Positions 29,821 to 42,375 of a DNA stretch of 64,000 nt are shown one piece after another. The stretch lies in assembly GCA_964036275.1 (NCBI GenBank), contig OZ038436.1, positions 9,764,147 through 9,828,146 of the forward strand, given 5' to 3'. A program made the translations under genes and the position numbers. The stretch comes from Litoditis marina (Eukaryota; Nematoda; Chromadorea; Rhabditida; Rhabditidae). How positions within the stretch are numbered: the stretch's first letter is position 1; every line of letters starts with the position of its first letter. The notes beneath the pieces are model-generated. The model did no database searches, had not been told where the DNA came from, and worked only from the letters and a program-made list of their open reading frames with translations.

Positions 29821-30892
29821 TTAATCACAAAGCACGTGTTTCGGTTTTTCTCTTTTTCTCATAGAGTAGTTCCGAATAAAATGAAAAAATGAAAAGTAAC
29901 AAAACCTTTCACATGAATAAATTTTTGAAAATCGTTTGGAATTCAGCATTTTCACCAATAATAAATATACTTTGTGTCATTTTCAGAAAAATAAATTATG
30001 CTATTCTGTTCCATAATATAACAATAGTTCGACCGAGCCAGTTTACCAACCGGAACGTAATCCAACTAAAAACTGCAGAAGTATCTACAAATCTAAGCGT
30101 ATAAGTATTCTTTCATCCTGAGAGTTTAGCCATCAAGATTGAGAGGTGTGTCGACCCGTTCCAAGTTTCAACAAACTAAGAGAAGTAGTTTTCTTATCAA
30201 ACTTATTCAGAGTCCTACCAATATTATACTCTAAGTAAGTTGAATAGTCACGTGAAGTTAGCATTCTATTGAATGGTTCCGCACTTTGTCATTGCACGTT
30301 TCTGAGTTCTGATGTGTTTAACATGTTTCACGGGATTGTGCAAGTTACTAACAGTATATTGAGTAACTGAGGTAATTCTGTGGAAAATGCTATACGTTTA
30401 CGATAATGCCAACAAATATGTGTATTGTATATCTCCATCTTTTCTGTTTTCGGCTGTTATAAATTCGAAAATGCTCGAAAAGTGGAAAACCGGCTCTTTG
30501 GTTAACTTTGGTGAATGACAACGCAGTCAAACGTTTCGCAAACTCTATACTTACGGAACACCATAGGTTCAGTAGTTGATTTTCCGAAAAAGAATAAAAA
30601 AAATCCAGATGTGCATTAGATTTAAACTGTGATTATGATGTTATGGGATGGCATTTCTCGAAAGTACAATACTAGTGTTCATATTCATTAAGCTCAAGGG
30701 TAGGCTTTTTGAGGAAATTCTCAATAGAAGTTTAAATTGTAACTAGTTTTCGCTCATGCGTTAAAATGCTCTGCCAAACTTGACTGAAAATGTAACAAAC
30801 TAACCGAATAACTAGACAAACATGCAATGAATCTGCATTACAATGCCAGATCTCTAAACTTTTACAAACCAGAACACCTCTTAACCGCTTAT

Positions 30893-31336
30893 CTCTGAAG
30901 CCTGAACGCTAGTAGATACGCGAGGAAAAAACCCAATGTTGATATCAACTAGGGAATCTACTAGCGTTTCGGGTTACGGTAGCTGAAGTATTGACGCGGG
31001 CAACGGTTATTCTTAAATTTCATATTGAATGTTAGAAACTTAATAAATTAAGCTTTTACCAAAAATAAAGTACTTAAAATAAGTACTTCTGAAATAGTTA
31101 TACATTCATTGCCATTTTGTACAACTATTGTTATTAGGCAATATCGCAATTTGATGGATTGTCGTTTTATGAATACAGCTCCCCTATAAACGCCAGTGTG
31201 TCGTATCTAGTACAGGTTACGCAAATGCCGCAAGAGTGGGAATATACCATAGAGCCGCGTGAATACCGTAAGACCTTGGAAAACTACTAGATTATTTTTC
31301 AGAGCTAGCGTATCTACTAGCGTTCAGCCTTCAGAG
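30893..31336. mobile_element. TIR element with natural empty sites
   Basis: 444 bp. The termini CTCTGAAGCCTGAACGCTAG and the complement of the right end differ at one of about 29 bases. The flanking sequence (AACCGCTTAT ... ATACCGTATTG) is uninterrupted at 32995-33030 and 46200-46235, which are empty versions of the same repeat. No ORF. Confidence 0.85.
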
Positions 31337-31642
31337 TAGATACCGTATTGTGTACATTGCCTTCGCTATGATTGGTTTAACGCAACGTAGTGTTTCGTGT
31401 ACTCTATAGATAAAAAACCATATAGGCAAATTGATAGATACTTCCTTCATGCACATAGTACTCCAATGAAAAATGTTGCAATTACATCCCTTTCATAGAT
31501 ATTTTACAGGTGTTAACCCGAATATTTGTTCAACTCGATAACTTTGGAAAAAAAGTGTGCGACATTTGATTGCGCTCCAAAACTGTTTTTCGGTACAGTA
31601 CAAACGCTTCCACAATTGGTTTTCTCTATCGAGTTTGTGTAA

Positions 31643-31830
31643 AGTCGTCGCCAACGGAATGGCGGGAGGGTACTGTATATCTCACTTTCCGCTGTGTACG
31701 GACACGTGTATCCGGTTCCGAAGCTGGTTAGCTATCGGCTCTTGTAGCGCAGTGGTTATCGTCTGGCCTACCAGACTTTTGCTCGCAGGTTCGATTCCGG
31801 CGAGAGACAGCAGTTCATAAATTTGGCACC
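31643..31830 (+). mobile_element. tRNA-related SINE, copy 1
   Basis: The 3' part (31739-31810) has a pol III A box (TAGCGCAGTGG) and B box (GGTTCGATTCC) at tRNA spacing, with a paired GTCTG/CAGAC anticodon-like stem. The 5' part (GTCGTCGCCAACGG, GGCGGGAGGGTACTGTATAT) is unrelated to tRNA but conserved in all plus-strand copies. Five copies in the window argue for a SINE and not a working tRNA gene. Confidence 0.75.
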
Positions 31831-32587
31831 ACCCTATATACTTGTAAAAGTTTTACAACTAACAACTGCGAACCAACTGTGAAGGATACGAAAAGTGACA
31901 AACCGGCATCTCCCGTTATAAAAGTTTGGTGAAAGACAATCTCAATGCAGTCAAACCTTTTGCACACTCTATAGATATGGAACAAAACAGATCAGGTAGT
32001 TGATATGATATTCCTCTGTAATCTATATACTTTGTTTCACCAATCAATCACTTCCTACAGCACGCCGTCAAATATTCAATGATCACCTGTGCTAATGAAT
32101 AGCTCAATCTTTCTGGATAGCATTCATAGAGTTTGAAATAGTGGAAATATCAAACACAATTTCGAGATATAAAATTTTCGCGAAATCCTAAACTGTCAAA
32201 CTTGGCCTTAGAAGATTGGGTATACTACTGTAGAAGGCTATACAAGCGCGTACTCTTTATCTATAGATCAAGAAGTCTTTCGAAATACATTCCATTAATT
32301 CTGCTTTTTTGTGGCTCATCGATATTCGTTTATCAAAACACAACCGCACCCATTGAATGTTGTCGGATTAAACAAAGAGAATAGTTAGTTTATGCATGTA
32401 CACACTATAATTATTCTTTTAGTCTGTGGTATCCAACTCTGAGATCAAGAAAAAAAAGTTTCGCAGACTCCTTAGATACGGAACACCATAATATGGTGTT
32501 ACATATTATGTTCAGCAGTGTCTCCAATTTCTCAATAGATTTAGACTGTTATATACTTGTTATTTACGTCTATACGTATATTAACTC

Positions 32588-32750
32588 CACGTCAATTCTG
32601 ACATTGTTCCTTTGCGCTCTGAACCTTGGCTCTCCCTCGTTCAAGAAGCACATGGAGCAAGAAGTTGAGAGAACACCATGTGATACATTAGTCCATAATT
32701 GTACTATGTGTCGAGTACATGAATGTGTTGAATAAATATTGAAATATTGA
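32588..32750 (+). mobile_element. 3' end of a retroposon-like repeat with poly(A) signal
   Basis: It shares about 160 bases with 59658-59830: CTTTGCGCTCTGAACCTTGG, AAGTTGAGAGAACACCATGT, GTGTTGAATAAATATTGAAA. The ORF ends just before AATAAA and a TTGAAATA repeat tail. The tail type suggests a 5'-truncated non-LTR element; the protein end is not recognised. Confidence 0.5.
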
Positions 32751-33139
32751 AATACTTGTTATATACTTATGCTATGCTATGCTATTGCTATGGGATCGAC
32801 TTTCTCGAAAGTACAATACCAATTCTCTTAACTTTTAGAAACGTTACCCCCGAGAAATATTCCTACTAACACTTGTGAAGTATCTTGAGAAGAGATGCGA
32901 TTGCAACATTATTCATTGTAATGTGTACAGGTAATTATAGTTTAGAGTACAATCAGATTTTACAGGTGCGATATACGATCTCTAAACTTTTAGAAACCAG
33001 ATCACCTCTTAATCGCTTGTTTACCGTATTGTTTGCATTGCCCAATGCCATGATTGGCTTAACGCAGCCCAGTGTTTCGTGAAATACGTAAATATAGAGC
33101 GGCACGGGCACATTAGTAATGTGTTTGCTCTAGGAAATA

Positions 33140-33520
33140 GAAATTATATCTGCTCTGGGAAATAGAAATCCGAAAAACTTGGCACCGGTCTCAGTAGGAA
33201 TGAAATGAGAGACGAACGGAGTTTGAAAACACTTGATGAATCTAGGTTCTAGTGTAAATTGAGATTGATGTCTGACATACGAGTCAATCGTTATGCAATC
33301 AAATCATGAGCTGCAAATTATTTTCTGTTCACATGTTCTGAAAGAGAAACTGGAATAACTCGTCCGTTCTCTTCAGTTTATATATAATTCGTGAAACGCT
33401 GGACTGCATAACGATAGTTCCTGATAAAACCTGTATTCTACCAATTCCTCTCGTTGAATTTCCATGAATGGAACAGGTCATATAGGAACAACCGAAAGTG
33501 TAGGATATACAAATAGAAAA
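33140..33520 (+). repeat. Segmental duplication block, copy 1
   Basis: It matches 47050-47420 nearly base for base (CTCTAGGAAATAGAAATCCG, GGCACCGGTCTCAGTAGG). It includes one motif unit at 33370-33405 (minus). Confidence 0.85.
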
Positions 33521-33534
33521 TATGAGCAGAGGTT

Positions 33535-33850
33535 TTGTTTCGGACTGCTTTATTACTGGATGGAGAGATCACGGTAGATCACGGTAGATTACGGTCGATC
33601 ACGGTAGATTACGGTAGATCACGGTGGATAACGGTAGATCACGGAAAAGTGCGGCAAAATGCGCCAGAGACAGAGAGTTATATGTCGTGGAAGTATGGTG
33701 GGATAGTAGCTATTCAGTGATAAAGAAGGGGGTGATACGAGGCCACGCCCCCTTTTTTGGTCGAGACCATCAGTGATCTTGGACATGACCGGAAGGGAGT
33801 ATGAAATGAAAATAGTATTTAGGGCAGTTCTGTATTTCACGGTTTTACAT
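33535..33850 (+). repeat. Repeat B, partial copy with longest 10-bp array
   Basis: GTAGATCACG / GTAGATTACG units run about eight times at 33565-33644, followed by the same GTATGGTGGGATAG and GGGGG...CCCCC-T6 hairpin segment as copy 1. Confidence 0.85.
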
Positions 33851-33914
33851 TTGTATTCGTTCTGATGTTTCGGTTTGTTTGTTGCAGGTTGTTTTTTGGA
33901 TAGAGCACAAGCAA

Positions 33915-34075
33915 CACTGGGAAACTAAACTCGCACCAGCATATATAATGCGAGCGAAACAGTTGAGCGCGTCAGTATCATATCGAGGCATTCGAAAGTT
34001 GAAAGCACTTGTAGAAGCATTTTCAGTAATAAAACTGATCCTAATCTAATCTATTTGGTAATCAGCTTCATTGAA
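33915..34075 (-). promoter_or_regulatory. Motif unit, CTGTTTCGC class
   Basis: On the minus strand it reads GCGCTCAACTGTTTCGCTCG, then TTATATATG 5 bases on. The unit of about 150 bp recurs at 43595-43740 and 48415-48520. Confidence 0.5.
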
Positions 34076-34378
34076 TGAGTTCCATGACCATCTTCAATAC
34101 AACAAACTACACTCACAAACTTCAAAAAAACTGAATACCATTTGGTAATTTTCTCCATTTCCGTGTATTCTACCCACTTGATGTGCATAAACTTTGACAA
34201 AATCAAGTATACTGATCTAAATCTAAACTACAAACTCCATTTAGTGATTTACGATCATTTTCTGTGTATCTAGACCATTGAAACCGTTCCAAATATAAAA
34301 TATCACATCAGATAGTTCAACTCAGATAGCGGGTTTGTTTAGAAACTTGAATCAGTTCAGAACGACTTCACTAGAAAG

Positions 34379-34630
34379 TTGTTTTTCCGTTTGGGTGGCT
34401 ATACGTATTGTAAAATTCCTAGTTCCGCATTCACAAATAGGAAACTCGAATTGGTTACTTTAGAATCTAGAAGAAATACGACAGACCTCATTATGATCCA
34501 CAAAATCATAACTGGACAATGTGGATTAAGTGCAACCGACTTTTTCACGTTCAAACCTTCACGTACTAGGGGTTCTAGCGCGAAATTCACTTTCCACGCC
34601 CCAAAAACTAGCCAACGTGCCAAGCCAACA
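34379..34630 (+). pseudogene. Fragment of LINE reverse-transcriptase C-terminus
   Basis: The frame reads RKLELVTLESRRNTTDLIMI, then HKIITGQCGL and TDFFTFKPSRTRGSSAKFTF. This is the pattern seen after the RT domain in CR1/Jockey-type LINE proteins (L-x-LE-x-RR-x(2)-x-DL, YKI-like, FF, TRG-x-S). It is cut off where repeat A begins near 34628; the upstream RT core is absent. A dead 5'-truncated copy. Confidence 0.6.
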
Positions 34631-36170
34631 CGCCTACAGGAATCCTCTCTCTCTCTCGAATAACTATGAAGTGCTCTATTCAATACCTATCATCATGTAT
34701 TTTCTAAACCTATATTCGTTATTGTTGCGTTGGCGATGATGAGAGTATAATTTGCATCAGGCTTGCATATTATATAGCAACGGTGTACGTATTTTAGTTA
34801 TTCAGCCTTTTATACTGAATTGAGCGAGTTGAATAAAACTCGGGTCTAAACACTAAATAGTGAAAATTAACAATAGATGTAGGATCGGAGTAATAACACA
34901 AGTATTTACACTACTCAGATATGCTCATTCGACTGCAAAACTTTCAGGCGATGAGAATGTGTTATAACGGCGTTTGGGTGTTTCATGCTTTTCATATAAG
35001 ACTAGCTGAAAAATCTAATTTGATCTATTTGGAGATTACATTCATAGAAATATAATAAATATCTTCTTCTATCTTTGAATCATCTTTGAATATAATAAAA
35101 TAAGCGCCAATAAGGAAACTCTTTGAAACCGTAATAATTCCGTGATTTCCGACAAACTATTATTACAGATGTGCATAAGATGGTAACACTTTGGATATAA
35201 CAGTCTTTTTTTCGTGATTACAGTTCATCAGAATCAAACGGCAGTAGATTCGCCACACTTCTGTGCCCCCCCCCCCCCCCCCCCCCACTGATATTGGAAG
35301 CAACAAAACTAACATTTCTGAGATTTCTTTCAATTGAAGGTTTGAGAAACGATGAAACTCACTCACTCACTCAAAAAGTATACGCGACAAGATTCGTCAT
35401 TTTCTCTCAAAGTTAGTCTGTTCCGCTGTGAATGTATTTTGACCTCTATATTTTCGGTTGTGAACCTATACAATTGAAACCATACTTCCTTAGAAGTGCT
35501 GCTTGGACTGTATCTAGAGTCTTCCTAAGAAAACTCTTTGAACCTCGATTCAACGTATAAAAAAGTATTTTAGTACCGAAAAATGAAGTTTTGAGAATCA
35601 AACTTTCTACAAAACCTACCCCTTTCCTGATTTACAGAAGAGTTGGAATCTAAAAATAGCATTTACGAGTCAGAATTGTTTCATTATCTACATGTGATAG
35701 TGTGTTATCTAACTTTAGCCGTGGAATTTCCGACGTAATGCTTAGTAGTTGTACGTAGTGGTAGAGTAGAGTATAGTTGATAAGAATGTGAGAGATAGCT
35801 TGGTTAAACATCTCTATATGAACAACTCATATATAAAAGATCAGTGAAACATACCAGTAAACTAAAACGTCCGTCAATCGGATCGAACCTTTTTCTCTCT
35901 CATCACATTTTGTACTGAAATTGGGTGAGCTGTTTTTCACAAAAATATGAAAATGTAATATGTATTCTAATTACTGAGCTATATAGTTGCTGTTAACTTA
36001 CATTTCGATCGTTTTTCGTGGAACATTGTTGTTTAACATCAGTTTTACGGTTTTTTTCTCAGTTTCAGTTTAACAATTCTGTTTTATTGTACAGTTTGAT
36101 AACTAGAAAACCTGTTTTCTGTACTTTCACACTGCAGGGACAAGGTCGTGGGGCTTGCAAACGGTAACTC
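34628..36170 (+). repeat. Repeat A, copy 2
   Basis: Full-length partner of 24815-26345. It differs by scattered substitutions, a CT-microsatellite shortening, a longer poly-C tract (35266-35286) and small indels. It joins directly to the LINE fragment. Confidence 0.9.
35266..35286 (+). repeat. Poly-C tract (21)
   Basis: Uninterrupted run of C, four longer than its counterpart at 25451-25467. Confidence 0.95.
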
Positions 36171-36546
36171 TGCTCATCATTCAAAAAAAACTTGAAAACT
36201 ATATTCCAAGGTTTTCTTATCAGTTTTGTTGTTTTACTTCGACATTTTTGCTACATTTCATAAATTTTCCACACTTTCAATGAAAAAATAGCTGTTCCAT
36301 CCTTTTCGAAATGTTCGTTCCGAAAAAATATAAAGCTAACTAGAATTAAGTTAATAGAATAAAGAGAGAGAGAGAAAACGAGAGAACTCAATTTCCAGTA
36401 CTGAAAAGTTGAGTTATCTGAGCCACTTTCAATCGAGAACAGAAAAAGAAAGGAATGTACACAATTACTTTCAATGACCTGACCTTATATGCAGAGTTAT
36501 GGCTCAAGTTAAATTTCTTTCAATTAATATTCATGAAATCAGCTTA

Positions 36547-36738
36547 TAGTCGTCGCTCACGGATAGGCGGGAGGGTACTGTATATCTCACTTTCCGATGT
36601 GTACGCACACATGTCTTTGATTCCAAAGCTTGCGGGTTGTGTGCACTAATAGCGCAGTGGTTAGCCGCGTGCTACGGACATTTTGCTCGCAGGTTCAATT
36701 TCGGCAAGAGACAGTAATTTTTAAATTATTTGACACCC
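36547..36738 (+). mobile_element. tRNA-related SINE, copy 2
   Basis: Same organisation as 31643-31830. The A box TAGCGCAGTGG is intact; the B box is degraded (GGTTCAATTTC). Confidence 0.7.
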
Positions 36739-36949
36739 ACTGTATCCTGGCTGTCTAGGGGTTTACTGTCTAGGGGTTTTATAGAAATGCATCTAGCAGT
36801 AGACCCTATTTCGTGTACTCCATTAATATGGGCGTTTGATGGTACATTGTAACGCATTCGAAGGTTTCGCACACTCTATATGATATGAAACCACATTTCC
36901 GGATCAGTGCTGCTTGGACTGTATCTACAGACATCCGAACAAAATTCTT

Positions 36950-37850
36950 TGAACCTCGATTCAAAGTATAAAAAAGTATTTTAGTACCGAAAAATGAAGT
37001 TTTAAGAATCACATTTTCTACAGAACCTACTCCTTTTTCTGATTTACAGAAGAGTTGAAATCTAAAAATAGCATTTACAAGTCAGAATTGTTTCATTATC
37101 TACATGTGATAGTGTGTTATCTAACTTTCGGTCCATGGATATTTCGATGTCATGTATACAGTTGTACGTAGTGGAAGAGTAGACTATAGTTGATAACAGA
37201 AAGAGAGAGAGAGAGAGAGAGAGGAAGAGAGAGAATGAGAGACGAGAAAGAAAATGAGTGAGGGAGAGAGAGAAATGAAGGGTGAGCGGGAGGGGGGGGG
37301 GGGGTGAGAAAAAGTAAATGAAAGCAAAAATGAAAGGCTGTAGAGGTATCCTCCCCTTCGAGCCAAACTTCAGAAACATAGCAAATCGCGAGCACAACAG
37401 TGGAACATTTGTATATGAAAACACTCATATATCAATGGTCAGTGAAACACACCAGCAATCTAGAACGTACGTCGAGTGAATCGAATCGTTCTGTTCTATC
37501 TCGTTACGTTTTGTACTACAAGTGAAATGAGAAAATCACGTGTAAAGTTAACAACCACTAGCGGTTGTTCACAAAATTTAAAAATGTAATACTTATTCCA
37601 ATTACTGAGCTACATACTTTCTTTTAACTTTCTTCTGCTATATGAGCTTTGCTTTGTTCAACATTTCATATATGAAACCTTTCGCTAAGTTTTTCGTAGA
37701 ACTTTGTTGTTTAACTCAGCTCTACAGCTTTTTCGTTTGTACATTTTAGTTTTATTGTACATTTTGATAACTGGATAACCTGTTTTCTGTACTTTCACAC
37801 TGCATGGACAAGGTCGTTGGCTTTCAAACAGTAATGCTACTAATGTATGA
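36950..37850 (+). repeat. Repeat A 3' half, rearranged copy with (GA)n and poly-G
   Basis: It matches the second half of repeat A but is interrupted by a GA-rich tract (37196-37275) and a 13-base poly-G (37292-37304). The same (GA)n interruption occurs at the same repeat position at 50998-51082. The long minus-strand ORFs here are only translated microsatellite. Confidence 0.8.
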
Positions 37851-38089
37851 TGTATCGCAGAAAAACTCTTTTTTAAGGTTTTCTTAGTTTTGTTGTTCTA
37901 CTTCGTTGTTGCTACTTTTCGTTCATGAACTTGTTCAAACTATTCAATAACAACTGTATTCCTAGAGAACATCACACAACATTGATTTGTTTGATTCTCG
38001 GAAGTTTTTGTCGACCACAATCTTTTTTCAATAACATGACTCAAATAACTAAGATATTTACTCAAAAAAACAATTATATGATAGAAAGT

Positions 38090-39690
38090 AACATATATAC
38101 ATTTTGTACACGTTAATTATTGCATAGAATGTAGATAACATGAAAAGATAATCGATAAAGTGAAGAAATATAAAAATAGATCAAAATAACGAGAACAATT
38201 ATATACATAATTAAATACTAACTCATCTGCTTGTGAAAAAATATACAGCGGAGGCAGAGAACGGCTAGGGAGCACGAATATAGAGAGGCACAGACGTCAC
38301 GTTAAACACGTGAATTAAAAAAATGAAAAATTTCATACGGTGGTTCGGCGGCTGCGGACAGCCTTCCTTAACTGATCTAGACGCGTTTTACGGCGAATGT
38401 CGATGCTATTGTCGTCCACATAGTTAGGCAGATGAATATGGATCATGGTAGATCACGGAAGATAACGGTAGATTACGGTATATCACGATGGGTTACGGTA
38501 GAATATGGTAGATCACGGAAAAGTGCGGCAAAATGTGAACCGCGGCAGAGACAGATAGTTATTTGTCGTGGAAGTATGGTGGAATAGTGGCTATTCAGTG
38601 ATAAAGAAGGGAGAGATACAAGGCCACGCCCCCTTTTTTGGTGGAGACCATCAGTGATCTTGGACATGACCGGAAGGGAGAGAAAAGAGATTGTAGCTCA
38701 CTTCTATGTTTCAAGGGGATTATAAATTGTATAATCCGCTGTACCCCGCATTCATTTACTTATTTTTTACGGTCCCATGTACTTTTTTGTAGCCGACCTA
38801 TGAACATGTTCTGATTCGTATTAATTTTATGTTCTTCTTGTTTGTAGGTAGAGTATTGCCGCTCTACCCCTCAGGGGTCCTAGTTTTTCGTGATTTGTGT
38901 TGTTTTTTCGAAACCTTATGAAATATTCGATAGACGCTGGTAATGTTAATTCTCTGCTCAGTGCTGCTCGTACGATCGAAATGGTCCGTCAAACGGCACA
39001 AACTGGTATGATCTGTTTGTATCTTGATCACTCTGCGTCTCTGATGTGTCTAGATCAAACTATATCTCAGTTCCTTATTAGCAGACATTTGGGCAGTTTC
39101 CAATCGAAAAAGGTGCGAGAGAAAGACAGGTAATTTGTCAATTTATCACCCAAAATCATTGCAAAAGCGACACATCATATGACTGTTTCACTGACCGCAA
39201 CTGATATGAAAAATGTCAAATGGACCACTTTATACCTAACATAGTGAACATTGAACAAAACAAACATATACAAACGTAAATGAAATAGGTCTTAGTTTTT
39301 CAGATTGAAAGGATTAACTTTGCTCGAATGTTTCGCGTGTGCTATATCAGGTTGAACTCCGTTACGTATTTAGTTCAGACCTTTTACAGTTTGCAGACCT
39401 TTTACAGCTTGCAGACCTTTTGTTAGTTGTTAGTGTTCATTTTCACAATAAGTACACTAGACGACCGAATCGATTGAGCATTGCGGGGCGAGCGATCGTT
39501 GATTATTTTTCATCAGATGAGAGAGTGTGCAGATCAAAGATACGCAGACGAACTCATCGCTCGTCAGTTTGAAGCCCTATATTTCTATATATACTCTTCA
39601 TGTTGGTTCTTGGTGATCTGCATAAAATTCTTGGTGGCAAGCTACAAAAACATCCTAGGCATTATAAACTGTTCCAGAGGTAACTAAATA
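38090..39690 (+). repeat. Repeat B-C composite, copy 2
   Basis: It matches 51915-53530 nearly throughout: the 10-bp array at 38445-38520, the C/G hairpin, a 78-codon frame at 38897-39133 (TTG start, same as 52774-53010 with three amino-acid changes against one silent change), a motif unit at 39320 and repeat C. Confidence 0.85.
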
Positions 39691-39974
39691 GTTTTCTTCG
39701 TTCAAATGTTCCATTTATGCTATAGATGGTTTCACTCGGATACACTTTTGATTGTGTAGAGTGAGGTTAACTGAATTTGCTGACAGTATAACAACTGGGA
39801 AAGTGCCATACTTTCTCTCTTATTGAACAAAGTCTCAGTTTATAGCACGAAAAAGGAAAAGCTTCATGTTTTCAGATGGGTACTTCTCTTTATAATCGAA
39901 AATTAATGACACTATAACAATGTTTTCCAACTACCACGCAAAGTAGGGGCGAATTAATTGTTTACTCCGTTAAC

Positions 39975-40150
39975 TCTATTAGGTAACCAATAACCGGGTT
40001 ACCTGGTTAACCCTCATGTTAAGCACTCCGTCCCCCCCCCTCCCCCCCCCCCCCCGAATTTTCTTCAGAAGACATCGTTAAAAAGGTTACAAAGGTGTTG
40101 ACAAAATTGTTAACCAGGTAACCCGGTTAACGGTTACCTGATAGGGTAAA
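39975..40150. mobile_element. GGTTACC element around a C-tract
   Basis: The arms AGGTAACCAATAACCGGGTTACC and their inverted partner near 40118-40140 flank a C9-T-C14 run (40032-40055). Confidence 0.65.
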
Positions 40151-40271
40151 CACGAAACCTGGTTCCTAGTGGAATTGACCATACGTAGGTGATAGTTGTG
40201 AACCCTTTTGAGGATTTGATCACTTTCTGACCACAACGTGGTCAACTTTCCATAGTATAGTTGATCACAAC

Positions 40272-40474
40272 CTATAGTCGTCGCCAACGGAAGAGCGGGA
40301 GGGTACTGTATATCTCACTTCCCTCTGTGTACGCACACATGTCTTTGATCCCAAAGCTTCAAAGCAAAGCCGGTTATGTACTCTAATAGCGCAGAGGGTT
40401 GCGCACTGCTACGAATCTTTGCCTTGCAGGTTCGATTCCGTCGAACGACAGAAAGTTATAAATTTGGCACTCAT
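40272..40474 (+). mobile_element. tRNA-related SINE, copy 3
   Basis: It has the 5' conserved part, then TAGCGCAGAGGGTTGCGCACTG (A box altered) and an intact B box GGTTCGATTCC. Confidence 0.7.
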
Positions 40475-41369
40475 TTTAGGCCAAGTGGTGATCAGTTCAG
40501 CTCAAAGGTGAACTTTTTGTGACACTTTGCATACATATAGTGCAAGGTCCTCTCGTTTCATTTTGAATAAAACCGGCTGATTTTGAGATTGAAAACATGA
40601 AAAAAAAAACATTTCACGAAAGAACGAAATGAAATAGTTTTCTAATAACAAAACCTTTCACATGAATACATTTACTGAAAATCGTTCCGAATTAAGCATT
40701 TTTCCCTAAAAATGTTCTCCGTTATTGTTTGAAAACGAAATAAATTGTTATATTCGTTTCTTCCATAGAACGTGTTCCAACTACAAACTACAGAAATGTA
40801 TAGAACTCTGAGCGTTCAACTCTTTTTTTCCTGAGAGTTTAGCTCTCAAGATAGTCAGATGTGTTGGTCTGTTCCAAGTTTTAACAAACTAAGAGAAGCA
40901 GTTTTCTTATCAAACTTATTCAGAATCCTACAAATGAGTATAATCTAGAAACGTGTAATGACTAACTTTACGTGTTGTCTCAATTTACTTCTAGTATATA
41001 CACGTTATTGAAATCTATGAGAAGCGGGTGAGAATTGTAGTTCGCACTTTGTAGTTGGTGACAATTATATTGATTATATTGATTATATTGACAATTATTT
41101 TGGCAATGACAATTATATTGGTGACAGCTGAAATTGATTCGGAACATAAGGCAATTGTCTTTCCCACAACATCTTCAACTGCTCATTTGTAGGACTAACA
41201 ACCAAAAAAAATTGACCAAGAAAGTAATCGAACACTTCAGCCTTAGCTCTCATTTTTCACGACTGGGCGCTTCTTCATTTTTTTTCACAAAAAAAGAATC
41301 ATCTCTCTTATTACGGTTTCAACGAGTTATTCACAGAAAACAAATTCGATTTTCCAGCTAGTCCTATAT

Positions 41370-41760
41370 GAGAAGCATGAAACAGCCAAACGCCGTCATA
41401 AAACATTCTCATCGCCTGAAAGTTTTGCAGTCGAATGAGCATATCTGAGTAGTGTAAATACTTGTGTTTTTGCTCCGATCCTAATTCTATTGTTAATTTT
41501 TACTGTTTAGTGTTTAGACCCGAGTTTTATTCCATTCGCTCAACTCAGTATAAAAGGCTGAATAACTAAAATACGTGAACCGTTGCTGTATAATATGCAA
41601 GCCTGATGCAAATTCTTTTATATTTCAATTATTATACTCCGACCATCACCAACGCAACAATAACGAATACAGTTTTAGGCTGATAGGTATTGAATGGAGC
41701 ACTTCATTGTTATTTGAAAGAGAGCATTCCTGTAGGCATGTTGTATCGTGAATGTATAGC
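41370..41760 (-). repeat. Repeat A, inverted 5' fragment
   Basis: Inverted copy of about 24800-25190, ending AGGCATGTTGTAT (the 5' boundary of repeat A extended by about ten bases). Confidence 0.85.
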
Positions 41761-42034
41761 TATGTTCAATATACTTATAAAAATGATATTTATGAACTAA
41801 CAAAAGAATACATACGGCGAGACCGTAAAAGAAACAAATATTAGTTTTTGTGAACTTTTGATTTCAAATGTTGGCAAGACCTTTTCTCTTTAAGCAAAAA
41901 GTTCCTAAACTTGAACCCTAAACCAACTTTATGAAAGTGAAATGTAATCTAGAATAAATGTTCATTGTTAATAAATGAGTTTCATCGTTTCTGAAACCTT
42001 TTATTGAATGAAATCTAATGAAATCGAATGAAGC

Positions 42035-42375
42035 AATTGTCGTCCACATAGTTAGGTAGATGAATATGGATCATGGTAGATCACGATATATTACGGTAGT
42101 TCAACGGTAGATCACGGTAGATTACGGTAGATCACGATGGGTTAGGTAGATTACGGTATGTCACGGACGGAAAAGTGCGGCAAAATGTGTACCGCGGCAG
42201 AGACAGAGAGTCATTTGTCGTGAAAGTATGGTGGAACAGTGGCTATTCAGTGATAAAGAAGGGGGTACTACCCTGACACGCCCCCTTTTTATCTGAAAAA
42301 TGACCGGAAGGGAGTATGGGAGGAAACAAGGGTTTTAACTTTATTTCGATGTTCCACGATGTTTATGAGTTGTAT
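42035..42375 (+). repeat. Repeat B, partial copy
   Basis: 10-bp array at 42071-42170, then the GTATGGTGGAACAG segment and the GGGGG...CCCCC-T hairpin. Confidence 0.8.

Noticed and set aside
31739..31810. A functional tRNA gene
   Set aside because: The T-stem has a mismatch, the anticodon loop is irregular in all copies, and the sequence recurs five times with a shared non-tRNA 5' part.
37062..37428. ORFs of 120, 92 and 60 codons rich in Ser/Leu/Phe
   Set aside because: Translation of the GA microsatellite and poly-G tract in three overlapping frames.
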